A stretch of 64,000 bases of DNA, taken from positions 1 through 64,000 of the forward strand of contig NZ_QXFH01000072.1 in the NCBI RefSeq assembly GCF_003581615.1, in the 5' to 3' direction. Of the stretch, positions 47,014 through 55,759 are shown piece after piece. The translations under genes were made by a program, and so were the position numbers. The DNA is from Flagellimonas lutimaris (lineage in GTDB: Bacteria; Bacteroidota; Bacteroidia; Flavobacteriales; Flavobacteriaceae). Position 1 is the first letter of the stretch, and each line of letters begins with the position of its first letter. The notes under the pieces are model-generated. The model made no database searches. It was not told the DNA's origin and was given only the letters and a program-made list of their open reading frames with translations.

Positions 47014-47029
47014 TGACAAGCTGTTGTCA
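47014..47029. promoter_or_regulatory. Palindromic operator candidate TGACAAgctgTTGTCA
   Basis: A perfect 6+6 inverted repeat with a 4-bp spacer, lying 12 bp upstream of a consensus -7 element (47041). It is centred in the DinB/WYL divergent promoter region. Its position near the -33 region suits repression by the WYL regulator encoded downstream; the binder is inferred. Confidence 0.5.
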
Positions 47030-47040
47030 TAAGGCAAGCA

Positions 47041-47048
47041 TAGCTTTG
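47041..47048 (+). promoter_or_regulatory. -7 promoter element TAGCTTTG
   Basis: An exact match to TAnnTTTG, 94 bp upstream of the preferred WYL start and just downstream of the palindrome. TTG at 47013-47015 is a possible, rather distant -33 element (25 bp). Confidence 0.5.
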
Positions 47049-47141
47049 TACATGAATAAATGATTAAACATGAGCTATAAAAGACCTCTCATCCTTGGAT
47101 TGAAATCCTATCTTTGGGAGATAGCTCACGCAATTATGGGA

Positions 47142-48098
47142 ATGGATACCGTAAAACGTTTTGATAGGATAGTTGCTATTTTAATACAGCTACAAACCAA
47201 GCGAATTGTAAAGGCACAAGAACTTGCAGACCGATTTGAGGTGAGCTTGCGAACTATTTATAGAGACATTAGAACCTTGGAAGCCTCAGGGGTGCCCATT
47301 GTGAGCGAAGCCGGTGTGGGCTATTCCATTATGGAAGGCTATCGATTGCCTCCTGTGATGTTTACCCGTGAAGAAGCCGGAAGTTTTGTCGCGGCAGAAA
47401 AACTCATGCAAAGATTCACCGATAAATCCCTTGGAGCTTATTACGAATCGGCTATGTTTAAGTTAAAATCAGTGCTACGCGGAAGCGATAAAGATTGGGT
47501 GGAAGCTTTGGAATCCCAAGTATCCATAGTACCTGGTCAAGTTTTGTTCAATGCAGAAGTGCCCAATGCCCTTGAGATAATATTTGAAAGCATCGCGGAA
47601 CGTAAACAAGTATTTTTGCGATATGAATCATTACGAGAAGAGACCCCATCAGAACGACGAATAGAACCCGTTGGTCTCTTTCATGAGAACGGATTTTGGT
47701 ACATTTTAGGGTATTGCCATCTAAGGGCAGATTACAGGCATTTTAGAACAGATAGAATCCACCGAATTGCAAGAACATCGCTTGATTTTTTGCTGGAACA
47801 CGGCACCATTGATGAACATCGGAAGAAAAGGGAAGAAGTCAGTAAAACCAAAGTGAAGATTTTAGTAGAAAAGTCTGTGGCCAAATATATTCGCGGTCAG
47901 AGCAAGTATTACGGATTAATTTCTGAAGAAGTGAAAGGAAGGGAAGTAGAAATGACCTTTATGACAACCGATTGGAAAAATGGTTTTGCCCGATGGTATT
48001 TAATGTTTGGAGATTACGCTAAAATTATTGAACCCGACACCTTAAAAGAGCGTGTGCTGGAAATTTTGACCAAAACCCGGGAAATGTTGTCCAACTAG
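47142..48098 (+). CDS. YafY-type HTH/WYL-domain transcriptional regulator
   Basis: A 318-residue protein from the ATG at 47142 (MDTVKRFDRIVAILIQL). The frame is open 72 bp upstream from another ATG, but those 24 residues precede the usual start of the DNA-binding domain. An HTH_11-type winged helix lies in residues 1-60 (ELADRFEVSLRTIYRDIRTLE). A WYL domain follows at about 125-215 (RRIEPVGLFHENGFWYILGYCH, with the WYL-equivalent WYI), then a WCX-like C-terminal domain. WYL regulators often sense nucleic-acid or stress ligands. It is followed 15 bp later by AlkB and divergent from DinB, pointing to a DNA-damage or alkylation-response unit. Confidence 0.9.
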   Translation: MDTVKRFDRIVAILIQLQTKRIVKAQELADRFEVSLRTIYRDIRTLEASGVPIVSEAGVGYSIMEGYRLPPVMFTREEAGSFVAAEKLMQRFTDKSLGAYYESAMFKLKSVLRGSDKDWVEALESQVSIVPGQVLFNAEVPNALEIIFESIAERKQVFLRYESLREETPSERRIEPVGLFHENGFWYILGYCHLRADYRHFRTDRIHRIARTSLDFLLEHGTIDEHRKKREEVSKTKVKILVEKSVAKYIRGQSKYYGLISEEVKGREVEMTFMTTDWKNGFARWYLMFGDYAKIIEPDTLKERVLEILTKTREMLSN

Positions 48099-48113
48099 AA
48101 TTTTGAATAGAAA

Positions 48114-48722
48114 ATGGATTTGTTCACAAGCCAAATAGACCCAAAGCAGAATTTATTGCCCAAGGATGGGACCGTAAATTATTTGGGGCCCATTTTGGAC
48201 ATGTCTAGAGCAGACCATTATTTTCAACAACTTTGGAATACGATACCTTGGGAAAATGATATAATCCATATGTTTGGTAAACGCATCGAAACCAAACGCA
48301 AGGTGGCTTGGTATGGAGACAAGCCTTTTGAATACACCTATTCCCACAGTACCAAAAAGGCTTTGCCTTGGACACAAGAGCTGTTGGAGTTAAAAAAGCT
48401 CACCGAAACTCTTACTGGAGAAACCTATAATTCGTGTTTGCTCAACCTGTACCATTCTGGTGAGGAAGGGATGGGTTGGCACTGTGATGATGAAAAAGAA
48501 CTCAAACCAAATGGAGCCATTGCTTCTTTGAGTTTTGGAGCGGAGCGAAAGTTTGTCTTTAAGCACAAAGAATCCAAAGAAAAAGTTGAATTGGTACTGG
48601 ACCACGGCAGCCTTTTAGTGATGAAAGGTGCAACCCAATCGTTTTGGTTGCACCGTTTACCGCCTACAAAAAAGGTTGGAACGCCTAGAATTAACCTTAC
48701 TTTCAGGAAAATTGTAAAGTAG
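48114..48722 (+). CDS. AlkB-family Fe(II)/2-oxoglutarate dioxygenase
   Basis: A 202-residue cytoplasmic protein. The iron ligands are visible as His and Asp in GWHCDDEKEL and the distal His in QSFWLHRLPP. The 2-oxoglutarate-binding Arg lies in PRINLTFRKI. FNSCLLNLYHSGEEGMG, here YNSCLLNLYHSGEEG, is the nucleotide-recognition region seen in ALKBH2/3-like members. It should oxidatively remove alkyl groups from damaged bases. Co-transcription with the WYL regulator fits an inducible repair role. Confidence 0.92.
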   Translation: MDLFTSQIDPKQNLLPKDGTVNYLGPILDMSRADHYFQQLWNTIPWENDIIHMFGKRIETKRKVAWYGDKPFEYTYSHSTKKALPWTQELLELKKLTETLTGETYNSCLLNLYHSGEEGMGWHCDDEKELKPNGAIASLSFGAERKFVFKHKESKEKVELVLDHGSLLVMKGATQSFWLHRLPPTKKVGTPRINLTFRKIVK

Positions 48723-48729
48723 GTTTTTC

Positions 48730-50280
48730 CTATTGGTCTGCCCCATCTGCTTTTGCCCTATCAATAGTGTATTGCGCGACTTCTCGTCCTTGGTCTGTTC
48801 CCACGGTTGCATCAAAACTCCAATGAATGCCGCCGTAAACTCTCGAAACTGCAGCTTCTTCGGCCCAAGCCCTTAGTGTAGGGGCTTTTTCTGGAAATAT
48901 ATAGGACAGTACCTCTGATGCTGCTGCAGAGAAGACACTGTGCCCCGAGGTGTAACTAGGGAAATTGGGTGTTCCTGCAATGGTTTCAAACCCTTCTATC
49001 AATTGAATAGGCCTAGGGTAATGGTAATAATATTTTGCATCCCAACAACTAATGCCTGAGTCCATAATGGCCATGTTCATATAGGCCAAAGTTCGTGTAG
49101 TCTGCAGTGGGTTTAATTTTTCCTCCACAATTATTTCATTGGCAATACGATTCCAATGGCCAGGTGGGGTATAGGTACCAAGGCCATCTTGCCAAAAATT
49201 GGCAATTCTTCGTTTTTCGTCCGTCATGTTACGCGCATAGTCCTTCAATAGTTCCACATCGTTCAAAAATTCTTGTGAATCCAATTGTGGAGGGGCAATT
49301 GGCCGTACACTTTCAACATCATCTATACTCCACATGTTGACTTTGCTAAAAAAAGGAGTCAAACCAACGGGACGTTCCGGAATTTCCAAATTGTCCCAAG
49401 CCCAGCCAAACCTTTCATATGCAGCTTGCTTAATCGAATCTGATACGGCTTTTGGTGTCTGTGCATTTTTCATTCCATCGTTGGAGGCTCTGGTCAATGC
49501 GGTTTCGGACACGGCATTTCCAATTTCCAGCCCTGCTGTAATGTCACTCATGACATTGCCCCCGGATAATAGTAAGCTTTCCAAATGTTCCTCTTCCACT
49601 TGTTGAAGGTATTCTTCTTCCAAAGGAAACATGGCCGTAAGAATGTTCTTGGATGCCCTGGCAATTACTGCACCATCCGAAGGGTAGGAAGGTATTTGAT
49701 TTTCTTCATAGGCATAATCAATATCTTCATCTTGTTGAAAAGGAGCAGGCCGGTTATACTCATATTTGTAATGCCAAGCCGAAATAAGTCCATCAAACTG
49801 TGCAACGGACATATAGGCCAATGCTCTACATGCATAAGGAGGATGTGCGAATGGAAATGCCGGTGGACCTTCTGGGTTTGCAGGGTTAGGTAATGTATAG
49901 GATCCATCTGCGTTGGGTCCAGGTATTAGGTTATATTTTGCAATGAGTTCCAAAGCAATTTCATTCCAACGAATAGCTGGATTATTGGTCCAGTATCTAA
50001 TAGCCTTCTTTTGATCAGAAGTTATGTCTGCCATGGCTTCTTTTACATCCTCGAGTTCGTTAAGATAGTCTTGGGAATTGGTTGACGAAGGGACTGGAAC
50101 ATCAATGGAAGATCCTGAATCTTGGAGTACAGGTACCCAATCGCCACCATTGGTATTAAGCTCGGAGTAGGTATACCCTTCATAAGGAAGGTATTGCGGT
50201 GTATCTTTTTCACAGGATATTGTGGTCATGGCCAATACGACCAAAAGCGTAAAGTATATATTATTGCGCATTTTCTTCAT
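48730..50280 (-). CDS. Vanadium-dependent haloperoxidase / PAP2-superfamily lipoprotein
   Basis: A 516-residue lipoprotein (lipobox TTISC near residue 23). The C-terminal half has the acid-phosphatase/haloperoxidase site: KYYYHYPRPIQ, PSYTSGHSVFSA near residue 440 and SRVYGGIHWSFD near residue 482. The N-terminal half has a degraded copy of the same layout (YKYEYNRPAPF, then PSYPSDGAVIARAS), which lacks the catalytic His of PSGH. The active half could bind vanadate or hydrolyse a phosphate ester. It starts inside the end of the upstream barrel gene (20-bp overlap), so the two are translationally coupled. Confidence 0.83.
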   Translation of the reverse strand: MKKMRNNIYFTLLVVLAMTTISCEKDTPQYLPYEGYTYSELNTNGGDWVPVLQDSGSSIDVPVPSSTNSQDYLNELEDVKEAMADITSDQKKAIRYWTNNPAIRWNEIALELIAKYNLIPGPNADGSYTLPNPANPEGPPAFPFAHPPYACRALAYMSVAQFDGLISAWHYKYEYNRPAPFQQDEDIDYAYEENQIPSYPSDGAVIARASKNILTAMFPLEEEYLQQVEEEHLESLLLSGGNVMSDITAGLEIGNAVSETALTRASNDGMKNAQTPKAVSDSIKQAAYERFGWAWDNLEIPERPVGLTPFFSKVNMWSIDDVESVRPIAPPQLDSQEFLNDVELLKDYARNMTDEKRRIANFWQDGLGTYTPPGHWNRIANEIIVEEKLNPLQTTRTLAYMNMAIMDSGISCWDAKYYYHYPRPIQLIEGFETIAGTPNFPSYTSGHSVFSAAASEVLSYIFPEKAPTLRAWAEEAAVSRVYGGIHWSFDATVGTDQGREVAQYTIDRAKADGADQ

Positions 50281-51268
50281 CAGTTTGTTTTTTGATTACG
50301 TTGAACTGGTAGGTTAATCCAAACCCGGTGTTACTCATTTTAGGTGTGTTTCTGCCATTAACCACCCGATTGTGATAGGCCACAACACCCAAACCTTTGA
50401 TAGATTTGAAATAATACTGTGCCGAAAATCCTAATCGGTCAACCTCAACTTTATTGGTGGGTTGTGCGGCATTATAGGCCCTAATATCATCACCGCTAGT
50501 GGAGGTAAGGCTAGAGTAGCTCAGTTCCAGTTTTAGGGAAGTGTTAAAAAGCCATTTCCCGAGAATTGCCTCATAGGTCCATGCATTGGGGACATCCATC
50601 CAAGCTGTATAATAACTACCATTGTTATAGTAATAGTCGCGTTCCGCCTCGGTATAGCCTCTCCAAAGATGTGCCGCCGATGCACGAAAATAGAGTTGGC
50701 TGTTCAATTCATATTGACCAATGGCACGTAGAGAAAATTCTGGAGCCCCGGAACCAATACTGTAAGGTCTATAATCGGAAAGATAATTGGTGAACGGAGT
50801 TGAAAACCCAGCCGTTCCTAAAAAGGATATCCGACCTGGACCTAGTTCTGTTCGAATAGATCTATATTTTAAAGCAAAGCCAATATCTTGAAACCCTCTT
50901 GCCCCAGTAAATTTACCACCATTGGGTTCCGAGGATTCCGTGCTTATGTAGGGCAAGCTTACATAAAAATTAAGGTTGTCCAAAATACCAATTGCCGCCA
51001 TGGGCAGTACCATGTTTCGGTCAACCGTGGCAATAGTTTCATTGGACCTTAGATACGAACCCTCCCAATATCTGTCAAAAGTTCCCATATCATAAGAAAA
51101 CAGAACACAAATGTTCTTGGACGGCATCATAAGGGCATCCGATGGTGTTTGAGCTTTTAAGGGCTCCATGGGGTATAACAATGCCAACATCCCAAGGAGT
51201 GACATAATCCGACCAACCTTTCTTATATGGAACAGGTGCGGAGGGTAAAGAAGTTTTTTTATTGTCAT
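50261..51268 (-). CDS. Outer-membrane beta-barrel protein (transporter-like)
   Basis: A 335-residue protein with an N-terminal signal (IMSLLGMLALLYPMEPLKAQ). The rest consists of about 12-14 alternating amphipathic strands with aromatic ends (LNFYVSLPYIS, RISFLGTAGFSTPF, LKLELSYSSLTS, GLGVVAYHNRVV, TGFGLTYQFNVI), typical of the outer-membrane 'transporter' family distantly like FadL/MetA-pathway barrels. The start could instead be the internal ATG 21 codons on (IMSLLG). It precedes and overlaps the haloperoxidase-like gene, suggesting the barrel passes or displays that enzyme's substrate. The ligand is unknown. Confidence 0.75.
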   Translation of the reverse strand: MTIKKLLYPPHLFHIRKVGRIMSLLGMLALLYPMEPLKAQTPSDALMMPSKNICVLFSYDMGTFDRYWEGSYLRSNETIATVDRNMVLPMAAIGILDNLNFYVSLPYISTESSEPNGGKFTGARGFQDIGFALKYRSIRTELGPGRISFLGTAGFSTPFTNYLSDYRPYSIGSGAPEFSLRAIGQYELNSQLYFRASAAHLWRGYTEAERDYYYNNGSYYTAWMDVPNAWTYEAILGKWLFNTSLKLELSYSSLTSTSGDDIRAYNAAQPTNKVEVDRLGFSAQYYFKSIKGLGVVAYHNRVVNGRNTPKMSNTGFGLTYQFNVIKKQTDEENAQ

Positions 51269-51620
51269 AAGATAAATTTGGATGGATTGCTCAAGAAGTA
51301 ATTATGGTTTTGATTTATATTAGTCTGTTTGTGAAAACTTTGCGGGCTAAAATAGAGTTATGGTGCAAGGCTTTGGATTAAGGAAACCCCAAAAAACATT
51401 ATGAAAAAGGTAATAGGATTGTATAAAGGTTAATTTGGGTTAATGAATTCCAAACCCAGTTCAATTTTTATGAGAGGTGTCATGTTTTTCGCCATTTCAC
51501 ATCAATGGGAAGAATAGAAGATTGCAAGAATATAAAGATATCGTAACCTTGGTACCCTAAAAAATGAATAGTTTGCATAGTCATTTTTAAAACTTTAAAA
51601 CCAGAGGGGACACGCAACCA
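51269..51620. other. Divergent intergenic region
   Basis: 352 bp between the minus-strand barrel gene and the plus-strand EEP gene, so it must hold promoters for both. I found no exact TAnnTTTG, no strong hairpin and no convincing small gene. Confidence 0.5.
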
Positions 51621-52451
51621 ATGAGAAGCTTAATACCATTTTTATTTCTAGTGGGCACAATACTAAGTGTTCATGCCCAAACTATTGATGTTATTTCTTA
51701 TAATATTCGATATGACAACCCAGATGATGCTCCAAACAATTGGGACAATCGAAAGGAGTTTCTAATCTCCCAACTCAATTTTTATAATCCCGATGTATTT
51801 GGAGTTCAGGAAGGATTAATTCATCAAGTGAAAGAGATAGACCAAGGATTGGAAGACTACGCTTATTTTGGTGTGGGACGTGATTACGGTGATGAAAGAG
51901 GAGAGCATACGGCTGTGCTTTATAATAAGCAACGGTTAAAACTTCTTAATCAATCTACGTTTTGGTTGTCCCTTACCCCAGACAAACCATCCAAAGGATG
52001 GGATGCCGCCCTGCCAAGGACTTGCACATACGGTGTTTTCGAAAGCAAAAATGATGGGACCAAGTTTATGGTCTTCAATACGCACTTTGATCATGTAGGG
52101 GTAAAGGCACGGGAAGAAAGCTCCAAGCTTATTCTGGAGAAAATTAAGGAATTGAACACCGAAAACTATCCAGTGGTTTTAACGGGCGATTTCAATTTAG
52201 AAAGCAATAGCCCAGGGATGCAGGTGATTTTGGGTGATATGAAGGATACCCATATTGCTGCCGGTAAAAATGCCTTTGGCCCTAAGGGAACATTTAACGG
52301 TTTTGAATTCACTAAACCCGTGGAGCGAAGAATCGATTATATTTTTGTTTCCGATAAGTTTCAGGTGCTAAAAAGTGCTATTTTGAGTGACTCTAAAGAT
52401 TGCAAATATCCTTCGGATCACCTTCCTGTTTTTGCCCGACTGAAATACTGA
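51621..52451 (+). CDS. Secreted endonuclease/exonuclease/phosphatase-family protein
   Basis: A 276-residue protein with a signal peptide (LIPFLFLVGTILSVHAQ). The EEP core is complete: VISYNIRYDNP, catalytic Glu in FGVQEGL, TCTYGVFE, MVFNTHFDHVG, VVLTGDFNLESNS, RRIDYIFVSD and the final SDHLPVFARL. It should hydrolyse a phosphodiester or phosphoester outside the cytoplasm with a divalent metal. The substrate may be nucleic acid, sphingomyelin-like lipids or inositol phosphates; the sequence does not decide. It stands alone, 170 bp upstream of the molybdenum hydroxylase genes. Confidence 0.88.
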   Translation: MRSLIPFLFLVGTILSVHAQTIDVISYNIRYDNPDDAPNNWDNRKEFLISQLNFYNPDVFGVQEGLIHQVKEIDQGLEDYAYFGVGRDYGDERGEHTAVLYNKQRLKLLNQSTFWLSLTPDKPSKGWDAALPRTCTYGVFESKNDGTKFMVFNTHFDHVGVKAREESSKLILEKIKELNTENYPVVLTGDFNLESNSPGMQVILGDMKDTHIAAGKNAFGPKGTFNGFEFTKPVERRIDYIFVSDKFQVLKSAILSDSKDCKYPSDHLPVFARLKY

Positions 52452-52622
52452 TTAGGTTGGGTTTAAACCCTATGGATTTACTTTCTTTCAGGCCATTTAT
52501 TTATACTGATTTTAAGTAGTCTCAAAAAAACTAAAAACAATGTTAATTTTATTGTGATGTTTGGAGTTACGGCGCTATATGTTGTAAGAAATCTTTAACT
52601 TCAAAGGGAATTAATCAACATT

Positions 52623-53078
52623 ATGGCAACATTTAAACTAAACATCAACGGAAAAGAACAAGAGGTTGACGTGGATCCGTCCACTCCTGTCCTCTGGGTT
52701 CTGCGGGATCACTTAAATTTAGTAGGGACAAAATATGGATGCGGGATTGCACAATGCGGTGCCTGTACCATTCATTTGGACGGAACAGCGACAAGGGCTT
52801 GCATGCTAACTGTCTCATCCGTAGGGAACTCTGAAATTACAACGATTGAAGGATTATCTGAAGAAGGTGACCACCCAGTGCAAAAAGCTTGGTTAGAGGT
52901 GGATGTACCCCAGTGTGGGTATTGTCAAGCCGGTCAGATTATGACCGCTTCAGCACTTTTGGAAAAAAATCCAAACCCATCAGACGAAGAAATTGAAATG
53001 GCCATGAACGGCAACATCTGTCGTTGTGGGACCTATACCAGAATTAAAAAGGCCGTGAAACTAGCGGCTAAATCATAA
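52623..53078 (+). CDS. [2Fe-2S] subunit of an aldehyde/isoquinoline oxidoreductase-type molybdenum hydroxylase
   Basis: A 151-residue protein with both iron-sulfur domains. The plant-type ferredoxin cluster has [14 protein letters not shown] and the later TRAC. The C-terminal helical cluster has [11 protein letters not shown] and [11 protein letters not shown]. This is the IorA/CoxS-type small subunit, which passes electrons from the molybdenum centre. The gene is followed 17 bp later by the large subunit. No FAD subunit gene is present, which is typical of the IorAB-type branch, where electrons go to a cytochrome. Confidence 0.94.
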   Translation: MATFKLNINGKEQEVDVDPSTPVLWVLRDHLNLVGTKYGCGIAQCGACTIHLDGTATRACMLTVSSVGNSEITTIEGLSEEGDHPVQKAWLEVDVPQCGYCQAGQIMTASALLEKNPNPSDEEIEMAMNGNICRCGTYTRIKKAVKLAAKS

Positions 53079-53095
53079 CCCATAAAACTAGTATA

Positions 53096-55297
53096 ATGAC
53101 ACTTGTAAAGACAAAAATAGGACGACGTGCCTTTATTAGGAATACAGGATTGGCTAGTGGTGGACTTGTTATCGGGTTTAGCTGGTTAGCTTCTTGTAAA
53201 ATGACTCCAGAGCAGGTAAATAGCCTGCCAGATGAGTGGTTTGATCTCAACGGTTTCCTTAAAGTTGGGGATAATGGCATGGTAACCATCATGTCACCAA
53301 ACCCTGAAATTGGTCAAAACGTAAAAACATCCATGCCTATGATCGTAGCTGAAGAGCTTGACGTAGCATGGAAAAATGTGTTAGTGGAACAGGCTCCGTT
53401 GAACACTGATATTTTCACAAGACAATTGGCAGGAGGTAGCCAGTCCATTCGACAAGGATGGGAAAGTTTACGAATGGCAGGAGCCACCGCACGGCATATG
53501 TTGAAAGAAGCTGCGGCGCAAGCTTGGGGCGTTTCAGCAGATGAAATTACCACAAAGGATGGTGTACTCACCCATGAAGGAAGCGGAAATTCGGCAGGCT
53601 ATGGAGAAATGGCCTCTGCTGCAACAGCTATTGAAGTGCCCGAAGAAGTCCAGTTGAAAGATAACGGGGACTTCTCTATTATTGGTACAGACAAGAAAAA
53701 CGTGGATGGTAAAAAAATAGTTACCGGTAAGCCATTGTATGGATTAGACGTTTATAAAGAAGGGATGCTGACAGCCATGATTGTTCATCCACCAGCTTTT
53801 GGTATGAAATTCAAGAGCATGAATGCAGAATCGGTAAAGTCGATGCCCGGAATAAAAGATGTCTTCCATTTTGAGGCATACCCTGAAGATGTTGAAAAAC
53901 AATGGTCCGATGGAGGTGCTATACCAGAATTGGTTGCCATTGTGGGGGATAGCACATGGGAGTGCATGCAGGCAAAAAAAGCATTGGATGTGGAATGGGA
54001 AGAAGTATCCAAATTGGAAAGTACTTCTTACCATGATGAAGCTCTTGTATCACTTTTGGATAAAGCCCAAGAAGAGCCGGCAAGAAAGGATGGAGATGTG
54101 GAAGCAGCTTTCAAAAAAGCTGCAAAAATTGTGGAAAGTACCTATTCAGCACCCTATTTGGCCCATAACACTATGGAACCAATGAACTTTTTTGCACATG
54201 TCACGCCAGAAAAAGCTGAATTACTTGGTCCAATACAAACTCCGGAATTTTTAGAGCAAACACTGGTGTCCAGATTGGGTATGCCAGTAGAAAAGATAGA
54301 TATAATGATGACCCGTATGGGTGGAGGTTTTGGCCGTCGCTTGTATGGAACTTTTGCTGTAGAAGCAGCCGCAATTTCCCAAAAAATGAATGCTCCAGTT
54401 AAATTGGTGTATTCCAGGGAAGATGATATGACCCAAGGTACTTATCGTCCATCTTACAAAGTAAAATACAAAGCTGGAATAGATGAAAATGGAAATCTTA
54501 TCGCTTGGCATGTGCGTGGAGCAGGTACCAACGATGATTTGATTTTCGAAAATCGTTTCCCAGCAGGGGCTGTGGACAATTATCTTGCAGAAAAGCATAG
54601 TTTACAAACCAATGTGACCACTGGAGCATGGCGGGCACCAAGGTCTAACTTTATCGCAGGTGCAGAACAAGCATTCATGGATGAGGTGGCAGAAGCTGCC
54701 GGAAAAGATCCATTGGAGTTCCGTTTGGAGCTATTTGATAGAGCTATCAACAATCCTGTAGGCGACCCGGAAAAGAACGATTACGACCCAGAACGATATG
54801 CCGGAGTATTGAAACTTGTTAAGGAAAAAGCCAATTGGGGCTCCGAAACAGGTAAAGCGCGAGGTGTTGCAGCATACTACTGCCACAATTCCTATGTGGC
54901 TCAGGTGTTGGAACTAGAAGACGGTGGCGATATGCCAAGGGTTGATAAAATAACCTGTGCGGTGGATTGCGGTATCGTAATTAATCCATTGGCCGCCAAA
55001 AACCAGATTGAAGGAGGTATGATCGATGGTATTGGCCATTCAACCTTTAGCGCCATGACCTTTGAAGATGGTAGACCAGAGCAGTCCAATTTTGATAAAT
55101 ATCGTCTCATGCGTCATTCCGAAGCACCCAAAAATATAGAAGTGCATTTTGTGGATAATGGTATAGATCCAACAGGTTTGGGAGAGCCTTCTTTACCGCC
55201 AGCTATTGGAGCATTATCCAATGCTTTATACAATGCAACGGGAAGACGTTATTACAAACAACCATTCATAAATGATAAGCCGCCATTGGTGGGTTAA
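53096..55297 (+). CDS. Molybdopterin-binding large subunit (IorB/xanthine dehydrogenase family), Tat-exported
   Basis: A 733-residue protein. Its N-terminus has a twin-arginine signal (IGRRAFIRNTGLASGGLVIG) followed by LASC, so the folded holoenzyme is probably exported and perhaps lipid-anchored. Molybdopterin-contact motifs include MSPNPEIGQNVKTSMPMI, GGSQSIRQGW, MGGGFGRRLYG, TGAWRAPRSNF and the active-site Glu region GLGEPSLPPAIGA. It should hydroxylate an aldehyde or N-heterocycle at the periplasmic side, together with the iron-sulfur protein. No third cytochrome subunit or cofactor-maturation gene lies nearby. Confidence 0.92.
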   Translation: MTLVKTKIGRRAFIRNTGLASGGLVIGFSWLASCKMTPEQVNSLPDEWFDLNGFLKVGDNGMVTIMSPNPEIGQNVKTSMPMIVAEELDVAWKNVLVEQAPLNTDIFTRQLAGGSQSIRQGWESLRMAGATARHMLKEAAAQAWGVSADEITTKDGVLTHEGSGNSAGYGEMASAATAIEVPEEVQLKDNGDFSIIGTDKKNVDGKKIVTGKPLYGLDVYKEGMLTAMIVHPPAFGMKFKSMNAESVKSMPGIKDVFHFEAYPEDVEKQWSDGGAIPELVAIVGDSTWECMQAKKALDVEWEEVSKLESTSYHDEALVSLLDKAQEEPARKDGDVEAAFKKAAKIVESTYSAPYLAHNTMEPMNFFAHVTPEKAELLGPIQTPEFLEQTLVSRLGMPVEKIDIMMTRMGGGFGRRLYGTFAVEAAAISQKMNAPVKLVYSREDDMTQGTYRPSYKVKYKAGIDENGNLIAWHVRGAGTNDDLIFENRFPAGAVDNYLAEKHSLQTNVTTGAWRAPRSNFIAGAEQAFMDEVAEAAGKDPLEFRLELFDRAINNPVGDPEKNDYDPERYAGVLKLVKEKANWGSETGKARGVAAYYCHNSYVAQVLELEDGGDMPRVDKITCAVDCGIVINPLAAKNQIEGGMIDGIGHSTFSAMTFEDGRPEQSNFDKYRLMRHSEAPKNIEVHFVDNGIDPTGLGEPSLPPAIGALSNALYNATGRRYYKQPFINDKPPLVG

Positions 55298-55325
55298 ATC
55301 ATATCGTTTTAAAAATGTAAATAGT

Positions 55326-55362
55326 AACTGGTCAGTAGATGTTTTCTACTGGCCAGTTTTTA
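55326..55362 (+). terminator. Hairpin terminator after the molybdenum hydroxylase genes
   Basis: AACTGGTCAGTAGA at 55326-55339 pairs with TCTACTGGCCAGTT at 55345-55358 with one G-U pair and a 5-nt loop, followed by a T-rich run. It lies 29 bp after the stop codon. Confidence 0.82.
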
Positions 55363-55485
55363 TATGTGATAATCTTATTTTTGATTTATTGAATGTAACT
55401 GAGTGTTATTCAGTTTATTACGCTTTATGAATTTTTTCATAAAAAAAGTTGTCATATCATTTTTTTATCTATGTTTGCTCCATAA

Positions 55486-55638
55486 ATGAGTCCATTGTTT
55501 TTGGACGCATTGCCTATAAGCTTTGAATACTTTTTTCATGTTCGGGCTTTTGGGGATAAGAAAGTCTACCCAAAAAGCCGTCTTAAGATTAAGACACCGA
55601 ATACACGGGCTGACTTTCGAAGAACTACATCATTTTAA
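55486..55638 (+). CDS. Doubtful 50-residue Arg/Lys-rich frame upstream of arginine decarboxylase
   Basis: An ATG frame reads MSPLFLDALPISFEYFFHVR and then a basic part (AFGDKKVYPKSRLKIKTP, ending NTRADFRRTTSF) before TAA. Five Arg and five Lys fall in the last 31 residues. It overlaps the hairpin and palindrome noted for this leader. It could be a leader peptide reporting arginine supply, but chance is at least as likely. Confidence 0.18.
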   Translation: MSPLFLDALPISFEYFFHVRAFGDKKVYPKSRLKIKTPNTRADFRRTTSF

Positions 55639-55759
55639 CCGTGATTTTTCGCGGACGCCTTACTTTGTACCCTATACCGTATTTGAATTTCGTATCTGAG
55701 AACTACCCATTTTCAGACTGATTTTTTCCATTTTATTATTACATCATTACGAAATTTAA

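Larger units (their letters stand above)
55298..55759. other. Leader/intergenic region before the polyamine operon
   Basis: 462 bp. It contains the terminator of the molybdenum hydroxylase genes (55326-55362), a possible 50-codon frame at 55486-55638, an imperfect hairpin (GGGCTTTTGGG at 55544-55554 with CCCAAAAAGCC at 55569-55579) and a 16-bp palindrome GTCTTAAGATTAAGAC at 55580-55595. The structured part ends about 120-165 bp before the decarboxylase start, so a regulated leader is plausible. Confidence 0.5.
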
